64,000 nt of DNA from Stutzerimonas chloritidismutans AW-1 (lineage in GTDB: Bacteria > Pseudomonadota > Gammaproteobacteria > Pseudomonadales > Pseudomonadaceae), in contig NZ_AOFQ01000031.1 of assembly GCF_000495915.1 (NCBI RefSeq), positions 1-64,000 on the forward strand. Direction: 5' to 3'. The translations under genes were made by a program, and so were the position numbers. Under the pieces are notes generated by a model. It did not search any database and was not told where the DNA came from. It saw nothing but the letters and a program-made list of their open reading frames with translations. Position 1 is the first letter of the stretch. The number at the start of each line of letters is the position of its first letter. Positions 27,652 to 36,919 of the stretch are shown here, piece after piece.

Positions 27652-27666
27652 TGTAGTAAAACTACA
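27652..27666. promoter_or_regulatory. RccR-type operator, proximal copy (TGTAGT-AAA-ACTACA)
   Basis: A perfect TGTAGT-N3-ACTACA palindrome, 51 bases centre to centre from the first copy; the 14 bases TGTAGTTTTACTAC of the first copy are its exact reverse complement. It lies about 113 bases upstream of the aceE start, in the glnE-aceE divergent region, so it probably controls aceEF. Confidence 0.7.
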
Positions 27667-27778
27667 GACGCCCGGTCCTACCCCCGGCACTCGTCCAAGA
27701 ACATTACACGCACCGGCCCACAAAGCCGGTCGCGAACAGGCAACCGATTCTGGAAGCCTTTCCGCCATGGAGCAAGCC

Positions 27779-30424
27779 ATGCAAGATCTCGATCCCGTCG
27801 AAACCCAGGAATGGCTGGACGCCCTCGAGTCCGTCCTCGACCGCGAGGGTGAAGACCGCGCTCACTACCTGATGACCCGGATGGGTGAACTGGCCACACG
27901 TAGCGGCACCCCCCTGCCCTACGGCATCACCACGCCGTACCGCAACACCATCCCCGTTACCCGTGAAGCCAAGATGCCTGGCGACCTGTTCATGGAGCGC
28001 CGCATTCGCTCTCTGGTTCGCTGGAACGCACTGGCCATGGTGATGCGCGCCAACCTCAAGGATCCGGATCTGGGTGGGCACATCTCCACCTTCGCTTCCA
28101 GCGCGACCCTCTACGACATCGGTTTCAACTATTTCTTCCAGGCCCCAACGGAAGAGCACGGCGGCGACCTGATCTACTATCAGGGGCATGCCTCCCCTGG
28201 CATTTACGCCCGCGCCTTTCTCGAAGGCCGCCTGAGCGAAGACCAGATGCTCAACTTCCGCCAGGAAGTCGATGGCAAGGGCCTGTCGAGCTACCCGCAC
28301 CCGCACCTGATGCCGGACTTCTGGCAGTTCCCGACCGTGTCCATGGGCCTCGGCCCGATCACCGCGATCTACCAGGCGCGCTTCATGAAGTACCTGGAAA
28401 ACCGCGGCTTCATTCCGAAAGGCAAGCAGCGCGTCTGGTGCTTCATCGGTGACGGCGAGTGCGACGAGCCGGAAACCCTCGGCGCCATTTCCCTGGCCGG
28501 CCGTGAGAATCTCGACAACCTGGTGTTCGTCATCAACTGCAACCTGCAGCGTCTGGACGGCCCGGTACGCGGCAACAGCAAGATCATCCAGGAGCTGGAA
28601 GGCGTATTCAAAGGCGCCAACTGGAACGTCAACAAGGTCGTCTGGGGCCGCCTGTGGGACCCACTGTTCGCCGCCGACGAAGACGGCCGCATGCAGCGCC
28701 GCATGGACGAAGCCATCGACGGCGAATACCAGAACTACAAGGCCAAAGACGGCGCCTATGTGCGCAAGCATTTCTTCGGTGCTGACCCTGAGCTGCTCAA
28801 GCGTGTCGAGAGCATGTCCGACGAGGAAGTCTGGAAGCTCAACCGCGGCGGCCACGATCCGTACAAGGTCTATGCGGCCTACCACCAGGCGGTCAACCAC
28901 AAGGGCCAGCCGACAGTCATCCTGGCCAAGACCATCAAGGGCTACGGCACCGGTGCCGGAGAGGCGAAGAACATCGCCCACAACACCAAGAAAGTCGATA
29001 TCGACAGCCTGAAGAAATTCCGCGACCGCTTCGACATCCCGGTCAACGATTCGCAGCTCGAAGAACTGCCGTTCTACCGTCCGGCCGAAGACAGCGCTGA
29101 GATGCGCTACCTGCGCAGGTGCCGCGAGAAACTCGGTGGCTCGCTGCCGCAGCGCCGGCCGAAGAGTTTCAGCATCCCGACGCCGCCGCTGGACACCCTC
29201 AAAGCAGTGCTCGACGGTTCCGGTGATCGCGAGATCTCCACCACTATGGCCTTCGGCCGGATTCTCTCGCAGCTGGTGAAGGACAAGGATCTGGGCAAGC
29301 GCATCGTGCCGATCCTCGCCGACGAGGCGCGCACCTTCGGCATGGAAGGCATGTTCCGTCAGCTGGGTATTTATTCCCCGGTAGGGCAGCTGTACGAGCC
29401 GGTCGACCGCGACCAGGTGATGTATTACCGCGAAGAGAAGGATGGTCAAATCCTGCAGGAAGGCCTGAACGAAGCCGGCGCCTTCTCCTCGTTCATCGCG
29501 GCGGGTACCGCCTACAGCAACTACAACCAGCCGATGCTGCCGGTCTACATCTTCTATTCGATGTTCGGCTTCCAGCGCATCGGCGACCTGGCCTGGGCGG
29601 CCGGCGATGCCCAGACTCGCGGTTTCCTGCTAGGCGGCACCTCCGGGCGTACCACGCTGAACGGCGAAGGCCTGCAACACGAGGACGGCCATAGCCACAT
29701 CCTCGCCAGCACCATCCCCAACTGCCGCAGCTATGACCCCACCTACGGCTATGAGCTGGCGGTAATCATGCATCACGGCATGCACGAGATGATGGAGCTG
29801 CAGAAGAGCGTCTACTACTACATCACCGTGATGAACGAGAACTACCAGCAGCCGGCCATGCCGCAGGGTGTCGAGGACGGCATCATCAAGGGCATGTACC
29901 TGCTCGAGGAAGCCAAGGGCGACTTCAAGCACCGCGTACAGCTGCTGGGTTCCGGCACCATCCTGCGTGAAGTGCGTGCTGCGGTGGATATCCTCGCCAA
30001 GATGGGCGTCGGCTCCGACGTCTGGAGCGTAACCAGCTTCAACGAGCTGCGTCGCGATGGCCTGGCGGTCGACCGCTGGAACCGTCTGCACCCGACCGAG
30101 GAGCCGCGCAAGAGCTATGTCGAGCAGTGTCTGGAAGGCCGCGAAGGCCCGGTAGTGGCCTCGACCGACTACATGAAGCTGTTCGCCGATCAGATCCGTC
30201 AGTGGGTTCCGTCGCGCGAATACCAGGTGCTCGGCACTGACGGCTTCGGCCGCAGCGACTCGCGCGCCAAGCTGCGTGACTTCTTCGAAGTCGACCGCCG
30301 CTGGGTTGCCGTCGCGGCACTGCAGGCACTCGCCGATCGCGGCGCCATCGAACGCACCGTGGTGGCCAATGCCATCACCGAGTTCGGTATCGACCCCGAG
30401 AAGCGCAATCCGCTGGATTGCTGA
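27779..30424 (+). CDS. aceE: Pyruvate dehydrogenase E1 component
   Basis: About 881 residues of the homodimeric thiamine-diphosphate E1 that decarboxylates pyruvate and acetylates the lipoyl groups of AceF. I start at the ATG at 27779 (MQDLDPVETQEW), because GGAG lies six bases upstream; the ATG at 27767 would add four residues. WCFIGDGECDEPETLGAISLAGRENLDNLVFVINCN carries the ThDP-binding GDG...N motif (about residues 220-255). The C-terminal transketolase-like domains are complete. It is followed 27 bases later by aceF, forming the aceEF operon, and preceded by two RccR-type operators. Confidence 0.97.
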   Translation: MQDLDPVETQEWLDALESVLDREGEDRAHYLMTRMGELATRSGTPLPYGITTPYRNTIPVTREAKMPGDLFMERRIRSLVRWNALAMVMRANLKDPDLGGHISTFASSATLYDIGFNYFFQAPTEEHGGDLIYYQGHASPGIYARAFLEGRLSEDQMLNFRQEVDGKGLSSYPHPHLMPDFWQFPTVSMGLGPITAIYQARFMKYLENRGFIPKGKQRVWCFIGDGECDEPETLGAISLAGRENLDNLVFVINCNLQRLDGPVRGNSKIIQELEGVFKGANWNVNKVVWGRLWDPLFAADEDGRMQRRMDEAIDGEYQNYKAKDGAYVRKHFFGADPELLKRVESMSDEEVWKLNRGGHDPYKVYAAYHQAVNHKGQPTVILAKTIKGYGTGAGEAKNIAHNTKKVDIDSLKKFRDRFDIPVNDSQLEELPFYRPAEDSAEMRYLRRCREKLGGSLPQRRPKSFSIPTPPLDTLKAVLDGSGDREISTTMAFGRILSQLVKDKDLGKRIVPILADEARTFGMEGMFRQLGIYSPVGQLYEPVDRDQVMYYREEKDGQILQEGLNEAGAFSSFIAAGTAYSNYNQPMLPVYIFYSMFGFQRIGDLAWAAGDAQTRGFLLGGTSGRTTLNGEGLQHEDGHSHILASTIPNCRSYDPTYGYELAVIMHHGMHEMMELQKSVYYYITVMNENYQQPAMPQGVEDGIIKGMYLLEEAKGDFKHRVQLLGSGTILREVRAAVDILAKMGVGSDVWSVTSFNELRRDGLAVDRWNRLHPTEEPRKSYVEQCLEGREGPVVASTDYMKLFADQIRQWVPSREYQVLGTDGFGRSDSRAKLRDFFEVDRRWVAVAALQALADRGAIERTVVANAITEFGIDPEKRNPLDC

Positions 30425-30451
30425 TGCTGCGTGCGCACAGGAGAACCTATT

Positions 30452-32458
30452 GTGAGTGAAACCATACGCGTACCCGACATCGGCAGCGGTGAGGGTGAAG
30501 TAATCGAGTTGTTCGTCAAGGTCGGCGACCGTATCGAAGCGGACCAGAGCATCCTGACGCTGGAGTCCGACAAGGCCAGCATGGAAATCCCGGCACCCAA
30601 GGCTGGCGTCGTGAAGGCCTTGAAGGTCAAGCTCGGCGACCGCCTGAAAGAAGGTGACGAGCTACTTGAGCTGGAAAGCGAAGAAGGAACTGACAGCGAA
30701 GCGCCGGCGCAAGCCGCGGCCGAGCCTGCCGCTGCCAGCACTGGCGGCCCGACTGATGAAGCCGAAGCACCTACGCCTCCGGGAGATGACAATTCTTCGG
30801 CCTCCGCCGAGGAAGGCGAGTCGCAGGAAATCAAGGTTCCGGACATCGGCTCCTCCGGCAAGGCCAGCGTGATCGAGATATCAGTGAAGGCCGGCGATAC
30901 CATCGCCGCCGAGCAACCGCTGATCACTCTCGAGTCCGACAAGGCCAGCATGGAGATCCCCTCTCCAGCCGCTGGCGTAGTCGAGAGCATTTCGGTCAAG
31001 GTGGGCGACGAAGTCGGTACCGGCGATCTGATCCTGATCCTCAAGGGTACCGCCTCGAGCAAGCCGGGAGCGGCCAGTGCTCCGACCAGCCAGGCACAAA
31101 GCCCGGCCAAGGAGAAACTGACCGAGCAGGCCGCAGAAGCACCGGCCGAAACTGCAGGCGAGTCCGTGGAGGAGGTTCGTATTCCGGACATCGGTTCCAG
31201 CGGCAGCGCCAAGGTCATCGAAGTCATGATCAAGGCTGGCGACAGCGTCGAGGCGGACCAGTCGCTGATCACCTTGGAATCCGACAAGGCCAGCATGGAA
31301 ATTCCGGCGCCCAAGGCGGGCGTGGTGGAGTCGCTGTCGATCAAGGTGGGTGACGATGCCAAGACCGGCGACCTGATCCTGACCCTCAAGGTCCAGGGCT
31401 CGGCGCCAGCGAAAAAGGCCGAGAGCAGGCCGCAGGAGGCCGTTTCCCAGCAGCAGGCCGTCGCACCGAACAAGCAGGGCGTACCGGAGGCGAAGGCCGC
31501 GGCGACGCCGGCTCCGGCCGTCAGCGGTCCGAGCAAGGCCGGCACCAAGGTTCACGCCGGGCCGGCGGTTCGCATGACCGCGCGCGAGTACGGCGTCGAC
31601 CTGGCCGATGTTCCGGCCACCGGTCCCAAGGGCCGGATTCTCAAGGAAGATGTCCAGGCCTACGTCAAGAACATGCTGCACAAGGCCAAGCAGGCTCCGG
31701 CCGAAGGTGCCTCGGGTGGTGCCGGCATTCCGCCGATCCCGGCCGTGGACTTCAGCAAGTTCGGCGAAGTCGAAGAAGTCGCGATGTCGCGCCTGATGCA
31801 GATCGGCGCAGCCAACCTGCACCGCAGCTGGCTGAACGTACCGCACGTGACCCAGTTCGAATCGGCCGACATCACCGAACTGGAGGCTTTCCGCGTCTCC
31901 CAGAAGGCTGCCGCCGAGAAGGCCGGCGTCAAGCTCACCGTGCTGCCGTTGTTGCTCAAGGCGTGTGCGCACCTGCTCAAGGAGCTGCCGGACTTCAACA
32001 GCTCGCTGGCGCCAAGCGGCAAGGCACTGATCCGCAAGAAGTATGTGCACATCGGCTTCGCCGTGGATACGCCGGATGGCCTGATGGTCCCGGTGATCAA
32101 GAACGTGGATCAGAAGAGTTTGCTGCAGTTGGCTGGCGAAGCGGCCGAGCTGGCGGAGAAAGCGCGCAGCAAGAAGCTCTCGCCTGACGCCATGCAGGGT
32201 GCCTGCTTCACCATTTCCAGCCTTGGCCACATTGGCGGCACCGGCTTCACGCCGATCGTCAACGCGCCGGAAGTGGCGATTCTCGGGGTATCCAAGGCGA
32301 CGATGCAGCCAGTCTGGGACGGCAAGGCATTCGAGCCGCGCCTGATGTTGCCGCTCTCGCTGTCCTACGATCACCGTGTAATCAACGGGGCTGCTGCCGC
32401 ACGCTTCACCAAACGGCTGTCGGAGCTGCTGGCGGATATCCGCACCCTGCTGCTGTAA
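30452..32458 (+). CDS. aceF: Pyruvate dehydrogenase E2 (dihydrolipoyl acetyltransferase) with three lipoyl domains
   Basis: About 668 residues from the GTG at 30452, which has AGGAG eight bases upstream; an earlier in-frame GTG lacks this. Three lipoyl domains (about residues 2-75, 125-200 and 240-315) each contain the ESDKASMEIP lipoylation loop and are joined by Ala/Pro/Glu-rich flexible linkers. A peripheral-subunit-binding domain (about 365-400, VRMTAREYGVDLADV) follows. The catalytic domain ends with SYDHRVINGAAA, the HxxxDG acetyltransferase motif. Three lipoyl domains resemble the E. coli and Azotobacter enzymes. It is cotranscribed with aceE and closed by the terminator at 32475. Confidence 0.97.
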   Translation: MSETIRVPDIGSGEGEVIELFVKVGDRIEADQSILTLESDKASMEIPAPKAGVVKALKVKLGDRLKEGDELLELESEEGTDSEAPAQAAAEPAAASTGGPTDEAEAPTPPGDDNSSASAEEGESQEIKVPDIGSSGKASVIEISVKAGDTIAAEQPLITLESDKASMEIPSPAAGVVESISVKVGDEVGTGDLILILKGTASSKPGAASAPTSQAQSPAKEKLTEQAAEAPAETAGESVEEVRIPDIGSSGSAKVIEVMIKAGDSVEADQSLITLESDKASMEIPAPKAGVVESLSIKVGDDAKTGDLILTLKVQGSAPAKKAESRPQEAVSQQQAVAPNKQGVPEAKAAATPAPAVSGPSKAGTKVHAGPAVRMTAREYGVDLADVPATGPKGRILKEDVQAYVKNMLHKAKQAPAEGASGGAGIPPIPAVDFSKFGEVEEVAMSRLMQIGAANLHRSWLNVPHVTQFESADITELEAFRVSQKAAAEKAGVKLTVLPLLLKACAHLLKELPDFNSSLAPSGKALIRKKYVHIGFAVDTPDGLMVPVIKNVDQKSLLQLAGEAAELAEKARSKKLSPDAMQGACFTISSLGHIGGTGFTPIVNAPEVAILGVSKATMQPVWDGKAFEPRLMLPLSLSYDHRVINGAAAARFTKRLSELLADIRTLLL

Positions 32459-32474
32459 CGGCTGAGCCAAACGA

Positions 32475-32510
32475 AAAACGCCGCATCCTCTGAAGAAGAT
32501 GCGGCGTTTT
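32475..32510. terminator. Bidirectional intrinsic terminator
   Basis: AAAACGCCGCATC at 32475-32487 pairs perfectly with 32498-32510 over a ten-base loop. T-runs appear on both strands (GTTTTC on plus, TTTTTC on minus). It lies between convergent aceF and the secreted-protein gene and can serve both. Confidence 0.9.
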
Positions 32511-32545
32511 CTATTGTGCAGGGATCACGCGCACCAACTGCTGCG

Positions 32546-33073
32546 TCAACCCTTCTGCAGATTACGAATCAGAAAAGACAGTGCCTTGGCCAGCTCTTCG
32601 GCACCCTGGGGGTCGCGCAGAATGACCAGCAAGGGCAGGCCGTCGATGGGGCTGCTGATCGAACAACTGAACCCTTGCGCAGGACACTGATATTGCAGGT
32701 AGGGATCAAGCCCGAATACCGACAGACTGCGGTTGCGTACGGCAACACCGCCGCTGCTGCTGCGGACTTCCTCGCGTATGCGCAACTCGCCAGGAGTGGC
32801 CACGCTCAGCTCGTAGAGAAAGTCCTGCGGATTGGCCTGACCAACCTGATAACCCGCTCGCAATGCGTAGGTATCGAGCAATCCGTTACTATGCGCGAGC
32901 AGCGCTTCGCGATCACTGCTGGTGAGATAAAGCTTTTTCAATTCAGTGAGATAGCGAGCCGACTCATCCGAGCCGAACTCCACCACTTCACTCGCGATCA
33001 GAGGTGTTCCGATCACGCAGAGAACCGAGACCATCACTAACTTTGCAAGCCGACTTGTCAGTCCCTGTCGCAT
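32546..33073 (-). CDS. Secreted or periplasmic protein of unknown function
   Basis: A 175-residue protein with a typical signal peptide: basic MRQGLTSRLAK, then a hydrophobic VMVSVLCVIGTPLIA and a cleavage-like ALIAS end near residue 28. The mature part has two Cys in CPAQGFSC that could form a disulfide, as expected in the periplasm. No known domain is recognised. It is monocistronic, convergent with aceF and divergent from the GGDEF/EAL gene at 33184. AT-rich sequence upstream (about 33085-33105) may hold its promoter. Confidence 0.65.
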   Translation of the reverse strand: MRQGLTSRLAKLVMVSVLCVIGTPLIASEVVEFGSDESARYLTELKKLYLTSSDREALLAHSNGLLDTYALRAGYQVGQANPQDFLYELSVATPGELRIREEVRSSSGGVAVRNRSLSVFGLDPYLQYQCPAQGFSCSISSPIDGLPLLVILRDPQGAEELAKALSFLIRNLQKG

Positions 33074-33183
33074 GATGCACCCTTGCCGAAATTAATATTA
33101 TTTAGCCATCGTCCTTCGCTGGAACGGCGCCTGGAGCACAGGCCAGCCCGACTCCGTGGAGCATACTGGAAGCCAACCGCTCG

Positions 33184-35856
33184 ATGAAAATACATACCGA
33201 TGCCGCCAGCCGTCTGGCGACCGAGGTTGTGACGCAGTTGCCAGTGCCTTCACGGCTCGGCATGCTGCGTTTCGAGCGCTTGAACGAGTCCAGCTGGACA
33301 CTGCTTTTTCTCGACCCCGCTTGCGAGCGTTATCTCGGTGTTTCCGCCGGCGACCTTTGCTCCCTGGTCGACGCCCCCTACGCCAGCCTGATGGAGCCCA
33401 GCGTCCGTCACCAGCTACACGAAGAGATTCAGCAACAACTGACAGGCCGCAGCCACTATTCAGTCAGCTATCGACTGCACACGCCTGACGGCGTGCAGGA
33501 CATCACCGAACTCGGCGAAGTTTGCCAGCAGTATGGTCGCGAGCTGCTCAGGGGCTATCTGATGCCCGGACGCCAGCCTGAATCGGATCAGGATCTCAGG
33601 GCGCAGAACGCCCGACTGCGCACGGCGCTGCAGCAACATCAGCAAGCCCAAGACGAACACATCGAGCACATGCTGCGTTCGCGCACCCAGCAGAGCCTGA
33701 TCGTCAGGCTGGCTCGGCATCGCTACGGCTCCGCCAATCCGGAACTGGAAGCGGCACAGCTGATCACTCAGGCCGCCTGCGAAGTGTACGAGCTGAACCG
33801 CGCGACAATCTGGCATCTGGACGGCACGCGCCTGGAGCCAGTGTCGTGCTACCGACTCGACAGCGACCATTACGAAACGCCCTCAGCCCTGGAACTCGCA
33901 CCGTTTCCCCGCTACTTGCAGGCGCTGCAGAGCGGTCGCGCCGTCGATGCGCAGGACGTGTCCCAGGATCACCGCACCTGCGAACTTGACCAGCTTATCT
34001 ATCGCCCGCAGGGCGTTCGCTCGATCCTGGACGCCAGCATTCGAGTCGGTGGGGAGGTAATCGGCGTTCTCAGCCTGCAACACACAGGCAAACCGCGCGC
34101 ATGGCAGGCCGACGAGATCGCCTTCGCCGGCGAGCTGGCCGATCAGTATGCGCAGGTGCTGGCCAATCAGCAGCGGCTCAGCGCAACCCATATGCTCGGC
34201 CTGTTCCAGCGCGCCGTGGAACAGAGCGCCAGCGCCTTCATCCTGGTCGACCGAGAAGGCCGGGTGGAATATGTGAATCCGGCATTCACCGTCATCAGCC
34301 AGTTTTCCTCAGCCGAGGTACGCGGTCAGCGTCTGGCCGATCTGAAGGCTCTGGAAAACCTCGGCGAGCTGCTGTTCGACACCTCTTCGGTACTTGCCCA
34401 CAGCAACAGCTGGCAGGGCGAGTTCCGCTCCCGACGCAAGAACCTCGAGCCGTACTGGGGTCAGCTTTCCATCTCCAAGGTCTTCAATGAAGAAGGCGCG
34501 CTGACCCACTACATCGGCATCTACGAGGACATCACCCGCAGCAAACTGGCGCATCAGCATATCGAGCGCCTGGCCTACACCGACAACCTGACCAACCTGG
34601 GCAATCGCCCGTACTTCATTCGCAGCATCGAGGAGCGCTTTGCCGCCGGGGCCGAGCCCAGGCTCTGCCTGTTGCTGGTGGACATCGACAACTTCAAGCG
34701 CATCAACGACAGCCTCGGCCACCAGACCGGCGACAAGCTGCTCACCAGCCTTGCCCGGCGACTGCGCAACGGACTCAGCCAGCAGGCCGTACTGGCACGC
34801 TTTGCCAGCAACGAGTTCGCCCTGCTGTTCGATGACAAGGGACTGGACGAAGGCGTCCGCCTGGCAGACCAGGTGCTGCGCATCCTCGATAAGCCGCTAT
34901 TCGTCGACAAGCAGCTGATCAGCGTCAGCGGGTCCCTGGGGCTGGCGTGCTCGCCCCAGCACGGGCGTGACCCGGAAACGCTGATGAAGCATGCCGGGCA
35001 AGCGCTGCACAAGGCCAAGGCGAACGGCAAGAACCAGGTGCAGATATTCACCGAAGCCCTGCATGCCGAAGCCAACTACAAGCTGTTCGTCGAGAACAAC
35101 CTGCGCCGTGCGCTGCTGCAGAACGAGTTGGAAGTGTTCTACCAGCCCAAGCTATGCCTGCATACCGGCCGGCTGCAGGGGCTGGAAGCGCTGCTGCGCT
35201 GGAACCATCCGGAAAAGGGCATGATCCGCCCGGATCAGTTCATCAGCGTCGCGGAAGAAACCGGGCTGATCATCCCGATCGGCAAGTGGGTCGCGCGGGA
35301 GGCGTGCCGGATGGGCGTCACCCTGTCAGCGCTAGGCCTTGGCACGCCCCAGATCGCAATCAACCTTTCACCCAAGCAGTTCTCGGATCCGGATCTGCTT
35401 GGCACGATCGCCGCAATTCTGCTCGAAGAGCAACTTCCCGCCGCGCAGCTGGAGCTGGAGCTGACAGAAAGCCTCCTGCTCGAAGCAACCGAGGAAACCC
35501 GACAGCAGCTGATCGGCCTCAAGGCGCTCGGCCTGACGCTGGCCATGGACGACTTCGGCACGGGGTATTCCTCGCTGAGCTACCTGAAGAAATTCCCCAT
35601 CGACGTGATCAAGATCGATCGCAGCTTTATCAAGGACATCCCGGGCAACCAGGACGACGTGGAGATCACCTCGGCAGTGATCGCCATGGCCCGCAAGCTG
35701 CACCTGAAGGTCGTCGCTGAAGGAATCGAAACACCGGAGCAGCTGAAATTCCTGCGTCGTCATCGCTGTGATATCGGTCAGGGCTACCTGTTCGACAAGC
35801 CGATCCCCGGCAACATCCTGACCGAGGCTCTGCGCCGCTACCCCCAATGGTGCTGA
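33184..35856 (+). CDS. dipA: GAF-PAS-GGDEF-EAL cyclic-di-GMP phosphodiesterase (DipA-like)
   Basis: An 890-residue signalling protein with a PAS-like N-terminal region (about 20-130), a short coiled coil (about 135-165), GAF (about 175-330), PAS (about 340-450), GGDEF (about 460-620) and EAL (about 635-885). The cyclase site reads ASNEF near residue 541 instead of GGDEF, so cyclase activity is not expected. The EAL site is intact: GLEALLRW near 665, LELTESLLLE, MDDFGTGYSS near 788 and VVAEGIETPEQ. This matches the P. aeruginosa dispersal phosphodiesterase DipA, which also sits between aceF and msrA. No membrane helix is seen. It would lower c-di-GMP. Confidence 0.9.
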   Translation: MKIHTDAASRLATEVVTQLPVPSRLGMLRFERLNESSWTLLFLDPACERYLGVSAGDLCSLVDAPYASLMEPSVRHQLHEEIQQQLTGRSHYSVSYRLHTPDGVQDITELGEVCQQYGRELLRGYLMPGRQPESDQDLRAQNARLRTALQQHQQAQDEHIEHMLRSRTQQSLIVRLARHRYGSANPELEAAQLITQAACEVYELNRATIWHLDGTRLEPVSCYRLDSDHYETPSALELAPFPRYLQALQSGRAVDAQDVSQDHRTCELDQLIYRPQGVRSILDASIRVGGEVIGVLSLQHTGKPRAWQADEIAFAGELADQYAQVLANQQRLSATHMLGLFQRAVEQSASAFILVDREGRVEYVNPAFTVISQFSSAEVRGQRLADLKALENLGELLFDTSSVLAHSNSWQGEFRSRRKNLEPYWGQLSISKVFNEEGALTHYIGIYEDITRSKLAHQHIERLAYTDNLTNLGNRPYFIRSIEERFAAGAEPRLCLLLVDIDNFKRINDSLGHQTGDKLLTSLARRLRNGLSQQAVLARFASNEFALLFDDKGLDEGVRLADQVLRILDKPLFVDKQLISVSGSLGLACSPQHGRDPETLMKHAGQALHKAKANGKNQVQIFTEALHAEANYKLFVENNLRRALLQNELEVFYQPKLCLHTGRLQGLEALLRWNHPEKGMIRPDQFISVAEETGLIIPIGKWVAREACRMGVTLSALGLGTPQIAINLSPKQFSDPDLLGTIAAILLEEQLPAAQLELELTESLLLEATEETRQQLIGLKALGLTLAMDDFGTGYSSLSYLKKFPIDVIKIDRSFIKDIPGNQDDVEITSAVIAMARKLHLKVVAEGIETPEQLKFLRRHRCDIGQGYLFDKPIPGNILTEALRRYPQWC

Positions 35857-35967
35857 GTGCCAGCCGTTTGCGCAGAACTCTGCGACGCGTGGTAGCCGTG
35901 GCGCTTTCACTGGCTCCCGGGCTTTTGTAGCCTAGCTTGTCAGCCACCTTCCCCGCTCGAGGCTCGC

Positions 35968-36615
35968 ATGTCGCTACGCTCGCAGATTCTGATCAACAAA
36001 CAGGCACTGCCCACCGCCGAGCAGGCCTTGCCCGGCCGCTCGACACCCGTACCGGTCCCCCCCGCCCACTACGTCAATGGCAACCCGCTGCAGCCACCCT
36101 TTCCAGCAGGCCTTTGCCAGGCGGTGTTTGGCATGGGCTGCTTCTGGGGAGCGGAACGCCGGTTCTGGGAGCAGCCGGGAGTGTGGACAACGGCTGTCGG
36201 CTATGCCGGAGGCCTGACCCCGAACCCGACGTACGATGAAGTCTGTTCCGGGCTTACCGGGCATACGGAGGCGGTACTGGTGGTCTTCGATCCTCAGCAG
36301 ATCGACTACGGCACGCTGCTACGCGTTTTCTGGGAGGCACACAACCCGACCCAGGGGATGCGGCAGGGTAACGATGTCGGCAGCCAGTACCGTTCGGCGA
36401 TCTACTGCATGGATGCACAGCAGCGCCGCGAGGCAGAGGCAAGCCGTGAACGTTTCCAGCGACAACTAAGCGCAGCGGGCTTTCCGGCCATCACCACCGA
36501 GGTAGACGATGCACCGCCGTTCTACTACGCAGAGGCCTATCACCAGCAGTATCTGGCAAAGAATCCTGGGGGATATTGCGGGCTTGGTGGGACCGGTGTG
36601 TGCCTGCCGAATTGA
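35968..36615 (+). CDS. msrA: Peptide methionine (S)-S-oxide reductase A
   Basis: A 215-residue enzyme that reduces methionine-S-sulfoxide. [13 protein letters not shown] contains the catalytic Cys (about residue 54). [23 protein letters not shown] and [13 protein letters not shown] are further conserved blocks, and the C-terminus contains the recycling Cys in [15 protein letters not shown]. The length with an N-terminal extension of about 45 residues is usual for pseudomonads. It follows dipA by 111 bases and is the last gene before the sRNA region. Confidence 0.96.
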   Translation: MSLRSQILINKQALPTAEQALPGRSTPVPVPPAHYVNGNPLQPPFPAGLCQAVFGMGCFWGAERRFWEQPGVWTTAVGYAGGLTPNPTYDEVCSGLTGHTEAVLVVFDPQQIDYGTLLRVFWEAHNPTQGMRQGNDVGSQYRSAIYCMDAQQRREAEASRERFQRQLSAAGFPAITTEVDDAPPFYYAEAYHQQYLAKNPGGYCGLGGTGVCLPN

Positions 36616-36694
36616 TGCCGGAACAGTCGGGCTAAGCCTAAGCGGTCGCAAGGCCGCCTGAATGACTGACTGCTGGCATAAGAACTAAGCAGAA

Positions 36695-36720
36695 AAGAAA
36701 AACCCCGCCGAAGCGGGGCT
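36695..36720 (-). terminator. Intrinsic terminator of the Rsm-type sRNA
   Basis: On the minus strand AGCCCCGC-TTCG-GCGGGG forms a tight tetraloop hairpin followed by TTTTTCTTTTC. The T-run is only on the minus strand, which fixes the direction of the transcript. Confidence 0.88.
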
Positions 36721-36850
36721 CTGCAGACTGAATCCTGACATCCATGATCGCGCGCCATCCTGGCGCCGCTCCCTGTGTGGTCCGTTTTATTGATTTGCGC
36801 TTTCCATGCGCCACGTCCTTAAGCAGTAGATTACCGTCAGACCTTGTGAG
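36695..36850 (-). ncRNA. Rsm-type (RsmX/Y/Z-like) regulatory small RNA
   Basis: The 413-base gap between msrA and the acyl-CoA dehydrogenase holds an unannotated minus-strand small RNA. The segment has seven GGA motifs in about 110 bases, and two sit in clear hairpin loops: GCGC-ATGGAAA-GCGC and GGCGCC-AGGAT-GGCGC. This is the hallmark of RNAs that titrate RsmA/CsrA. It ends with a GC-rich hairpin plus T-run (36703-36720), and two GacA-type boxes stand upstream. The 5' end is not fixed: -10-like TAATCT (36828-36833) or TACTAC (36854-36859) would place it at about 36821 or 36847. Which Rsm paralogue it is cannot be said. Confidence 0.82.
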
Positions 36851-36878
36851 CCTGTAGTAGCCATTGTGCATCACGCCT

Positions 36879-36896
36879 TGTAAGCCTTTTCCTACA
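36879..36896. promoter_or_regulatory. GacA-type upstream activating sequence, proximal imperfect copy
   Basis: TGTAAG-N6-CCTACA differs from the GacA consensus TGTAAG-N6-CTTACA by one base. Its centre is 41 bp (about four helical turns) from the perfect copy at 36920, placing both on the same DNA face upstream of the sRNA. Confidence 0.6.
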
Positions 36897-36919
36897 TCGC
36901 GTCATCCTTGATGCAGTGC

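Noticed and set aside
27704-29449. 581-residue minus-strand ORF opposite aceE
   Set aside because: It is the high-GC antisense shadow of the well-recognised aceE gene, has no recognisable family, and aceE motifs are continuous on the other strand.
30500-31330. Threefold repeated segment as a possible mobile or tandem-repeat element
   Set aside because: The repeats are the three lipoyl domains of AceF (ESDKASMEIP), a known domain multiplication.
30881-32470. 529-residue minus-strand ORF opposite aceF
   Set aside because: Composition reflects the repeated Ala/Pro-rich linkers and lipoyl domains of aceF; it also crosses the terminator after aceF.
36638-36874. 78-residue minus-strand ORF
   Set aside because: It covers the Rsm-type sRNA and runs through its terminator hairpin. 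There is no supporting ribosome-binding site or recognised family.
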